From NCBI GenBank assembly GCA_004213235.1, contig SHAI01000023.1:1-16791 (forward strand): 16,791 nucleotides of DNA, in the 5' to 3' direction. The stretch comes from Parvularculaceae bacterium (GTDB lineage Bacteria > Pseudomonadota > Alphaproteobacteria > Caulobacterales > Parvularculaceae). A model generated the notes under the pieces. That model did not search any database, had not been told where the DNA came from, and saw only the letters and a list, made by a program, of their open reading frames with translations. Made by a program: the position numbers and the translations under genes. Position 1 is the first letter of the stretch. Each line of letters starts with the position of its first letter. Positions 15,709 through 16,791 of this stretch are shown here, in pieces.

Positions 15709-16347
15709 TTGGACAATCAACCAGAAATCCACCCCGATACTACCCCTGACGCTAAAACGGCTGCCATTGTGGACGCTGCGCAGCGCATTTTTCTCGCCAA
15801 GGGTTTCGATGGGGCAAGCATGGATGCCATTGCATTGGCCGCCAATGTTTCCAAGCGCACCGTGTACAATCGGTTTCGTTCGAAAGAGGAACTTTTTGGT
15901 GCAACGATTGAAGAAACCTGTCGGCGTGTCCTACCTGTCAACCTCGCGGAGGCAGAGGTAACACAGAACCCGCGGGAATTTATCGAAACCCTCGCGCGCT
16001 CGTTTCTGAAGGGCATCCTGGAGCCAGAAGCCATTTCCCTTCGCCGAATTGCGACCTTCGAAGCCGGGCGCAAGCCAGAATTGGGCCAGAGCTATCTCGA
16101 GCACGGGCTATATTTTATGATCGATGCCGGATCGGAGATATTGGCTCGGATTGCAGCGCGCGGCGACATTGTGCGAACACCTAACCCGCGCCTTGCCATA
16201 TGCCAGCTTGGTGCCCTTATCACCGAGCCGCTTTACTCCGAAGTCCTGCTCGGGAAAACGCCGGAAAATTTGGACAGCGCTATCGAACGGCAGCTGCAAA
16301 CGGGTTTGGACGCTTTTTGGCAGCTCTTCGGTGTCGCGGCCGAATAA
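15709..16347 (+). CDS. TetR/AcrR family transcriptional regulator
   Basis: One-component DNA-binding regulator of 212 residues. The N-terminal TetR domain has AAIVDAAQRIFLAKGFDGAS (18-37), a helix-turn-helix at about 38-56 with AANVSKRTVYNRF, then RSKEELF. The C-terminal part has LRRIATFEAGRKPELG (near 105-120) and a long helical ligand/dimerisation region, resembling AefR-like C-terminal domains. The start is TTG at 15709: an in-frame stop lies at 15688-15690, and the only early in-frame ATG (Met38) would remove half the DNA-binding domain. The ATG at 15687 is in another frame. No strong ribosome site is seen, so translation may be weak. The gene is divergent from a class A PBP gene with a palindrome between them. 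The usual TetR model would have it repress itself and perhaps the PBP gene; its ligand is unknown. Confidence 0.9.
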   Translation: MDNQPEIHPDTTPDAKTAAIVDAAQRIFLAKGFDGASMDAIALAANVSKRTVYNRFRSKEELFGATIEETCRRVLPVNLAEAEVTQNPREFIETLARSFLKGILEPEAISLRRIATFEAGRKPELGQSYLEHGLYFMIDAGSEILARIAARGDIVRTPNPRLAICQLGALITEPLYSEVLLGKTPENLDSAIERQLQTGLDAFWQLFGVAAE

Positions 16348-16491
16348 CGCTGACCTGCTTTAGCCGTTTTCGGAGTAATTGGTGAATGCCCTGCGCGTTG
16401 TCATCGCGTAAAAATCGTCACCATAAGCAAATCGCTATCGGCACCAACCGGCACCTTGATAAGTTGCAAGGACAGTCAGAACGATAACAGC

Positions 16492-16522
16492 AAAAAAAAA
16501 CGGCCGCCCAAAGGGGTGGCCG
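16492..16522 (-). terminator. Intrinsic terminator for the OmpA-family gene
   Basis: On the minus strand, CGGCC-A-CCC, loop CTTT, GGG-C-GGCCG forms a GC-rich stem with one A-C mismatch (16522-16501), followed by nine T residues (16500-16492). It begins 32 bp after the OmpA-family stop. It could also stop plus-strand transcripts from the TetR gene, although that side lacks a T-run. The rest of the gap 16348-16553 shows nothing further that I can support. Confidence 0.88.
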
Positions 16523-16553
16523 CTTCATTTAAAAAACCAGTGATAGTGATCGA

Positions 16554-16791
16554 CTATTCGAAGCTGATCGTCACGTCTGAACGACGGTTCAGAGGCTCGC
16601 GCGTACCATCCGGAGTAGCCTTCGCAAGGTTATTTTCGCCATTTGCTTCGGTACGAATACGATCGGCAGACACACCGTTTGCAATCAACGCATCGCGCAC
16701 AACAGACGCGCGTCGCTGCGACAGGCGCTGGTTGTATGCAGCATTACCCGAGGTATCGGTGTTGCCAGCAACGACAACTGTGTCGATGTCA
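16554..16791 (-). CDS. OmpA family protein, C-terminal peptidoglycan-binding domain (N-terminus beyond window)
   Basis: Only the last 78 residues are visible; the gene continues past the right edge. They match the OmpA C-terminal domain, which holds envelope proteins to peptidoglycan by binding diaminopimelate. Visible motifs are IDTVVVAGNTDTSGNAAYNQ, RLSQRRASVVRDALIANGV and, near the end, REPLNRRSDVTISFE. The Asp of NTD and the Arg in NRR fit the usual peptidoglycan-contact positions. The family usually has GHTD where this protein has GNTD. The stop is TAG at 16556-16554 and is followed by a strong terminator. Whether a beta-barrel, lipoprotein or other N-terminal part precedes this domain cannot be seen. 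Confidence 0.93.
   Translation of the reverse strand, partial: DIDTVVVAGNTDTSGNAAYNQRLSQRRASVVRDALIANGVSADRIRTEANGENNLAKATPDGTREPLNRRSDVTISFE

Overview
The window looks like chromosomal DNA of an alphaproteobacterium. This rests on the minus-strand block mutS, glnD, murJ, trpS, an order common in Alphaproteobacteria, and on an Usg-family gene, a family largely confined to that class. Every sizeable gene fits a bacterial core or conserved accessory family. I see no prophage, insertion sequence, CRISPR array, tRNA or rRNA. The order or genus cannot be fixed from this sequence.

Layout, left to right. At the left edge is the N-terminal part of an FKBP-type prolyl isomerase lipoprotein on the minus strand, cut by the window. 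It is divergent from a polytopic membrane protein with conserved His/Asp motifs (754-1407). Next comes an S66-family LD-carboxypeptidase (minus, 1471-2316), divergent from an atypical MurC/Mpl-like Mur ligase (plus, 2430-3842). That pairing suggests murein peptide recycling or a related modification. The ligase converges with an Usg-family gene (minus, 3839-4123), and their stop codons overlap in a TTAA.

The minus-strand run 12623 to 4365 follows: mutS (mismatch repair), glnD (PII uridylyltransferase), murJ (lipid II flippase) and trpS (tryptophanyl-tRNA synthetase). The gaps are about 100, 153 and 9 bp, so they are probably at least partly co-transcribed. Divergent from mutS is a YgjP-type zinc metalloprotease (plus, 12802-13533). 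It converges with a class A penicillin-binding protein (minus, 13592-15601). A TetR-family regulator (plus, 15709-16347) is divergent from the PBP gene, with a palindromic operator candidate between them. The right edge holds the C-terminus of an OmpA-family protein on the minus strand, followed by a strong intrinsic terminator.

Taken together, the window is rich in envelope functions: FKBP lipoprotein, LD-carboxypeptidase, Mur ligase, MurJ, class A PBP and OmpA. It also carries DNA repair, nitrogen sensing and translation genes.

The most unusual observation is in GlnD. Every recognisable metal-ligand position of its central HD domain, the uridylyl-removing domain, is replaced, while the surrounding fold sequence, the nucleotidyltransferase acidic motif and both ACT domains remain. 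This suggests a lineage with altered or absent PII deuridylylation. The atypical Mur ligase beside LdcA and the putative TetR operator at the PBP gene are the next most worthwhile leads.
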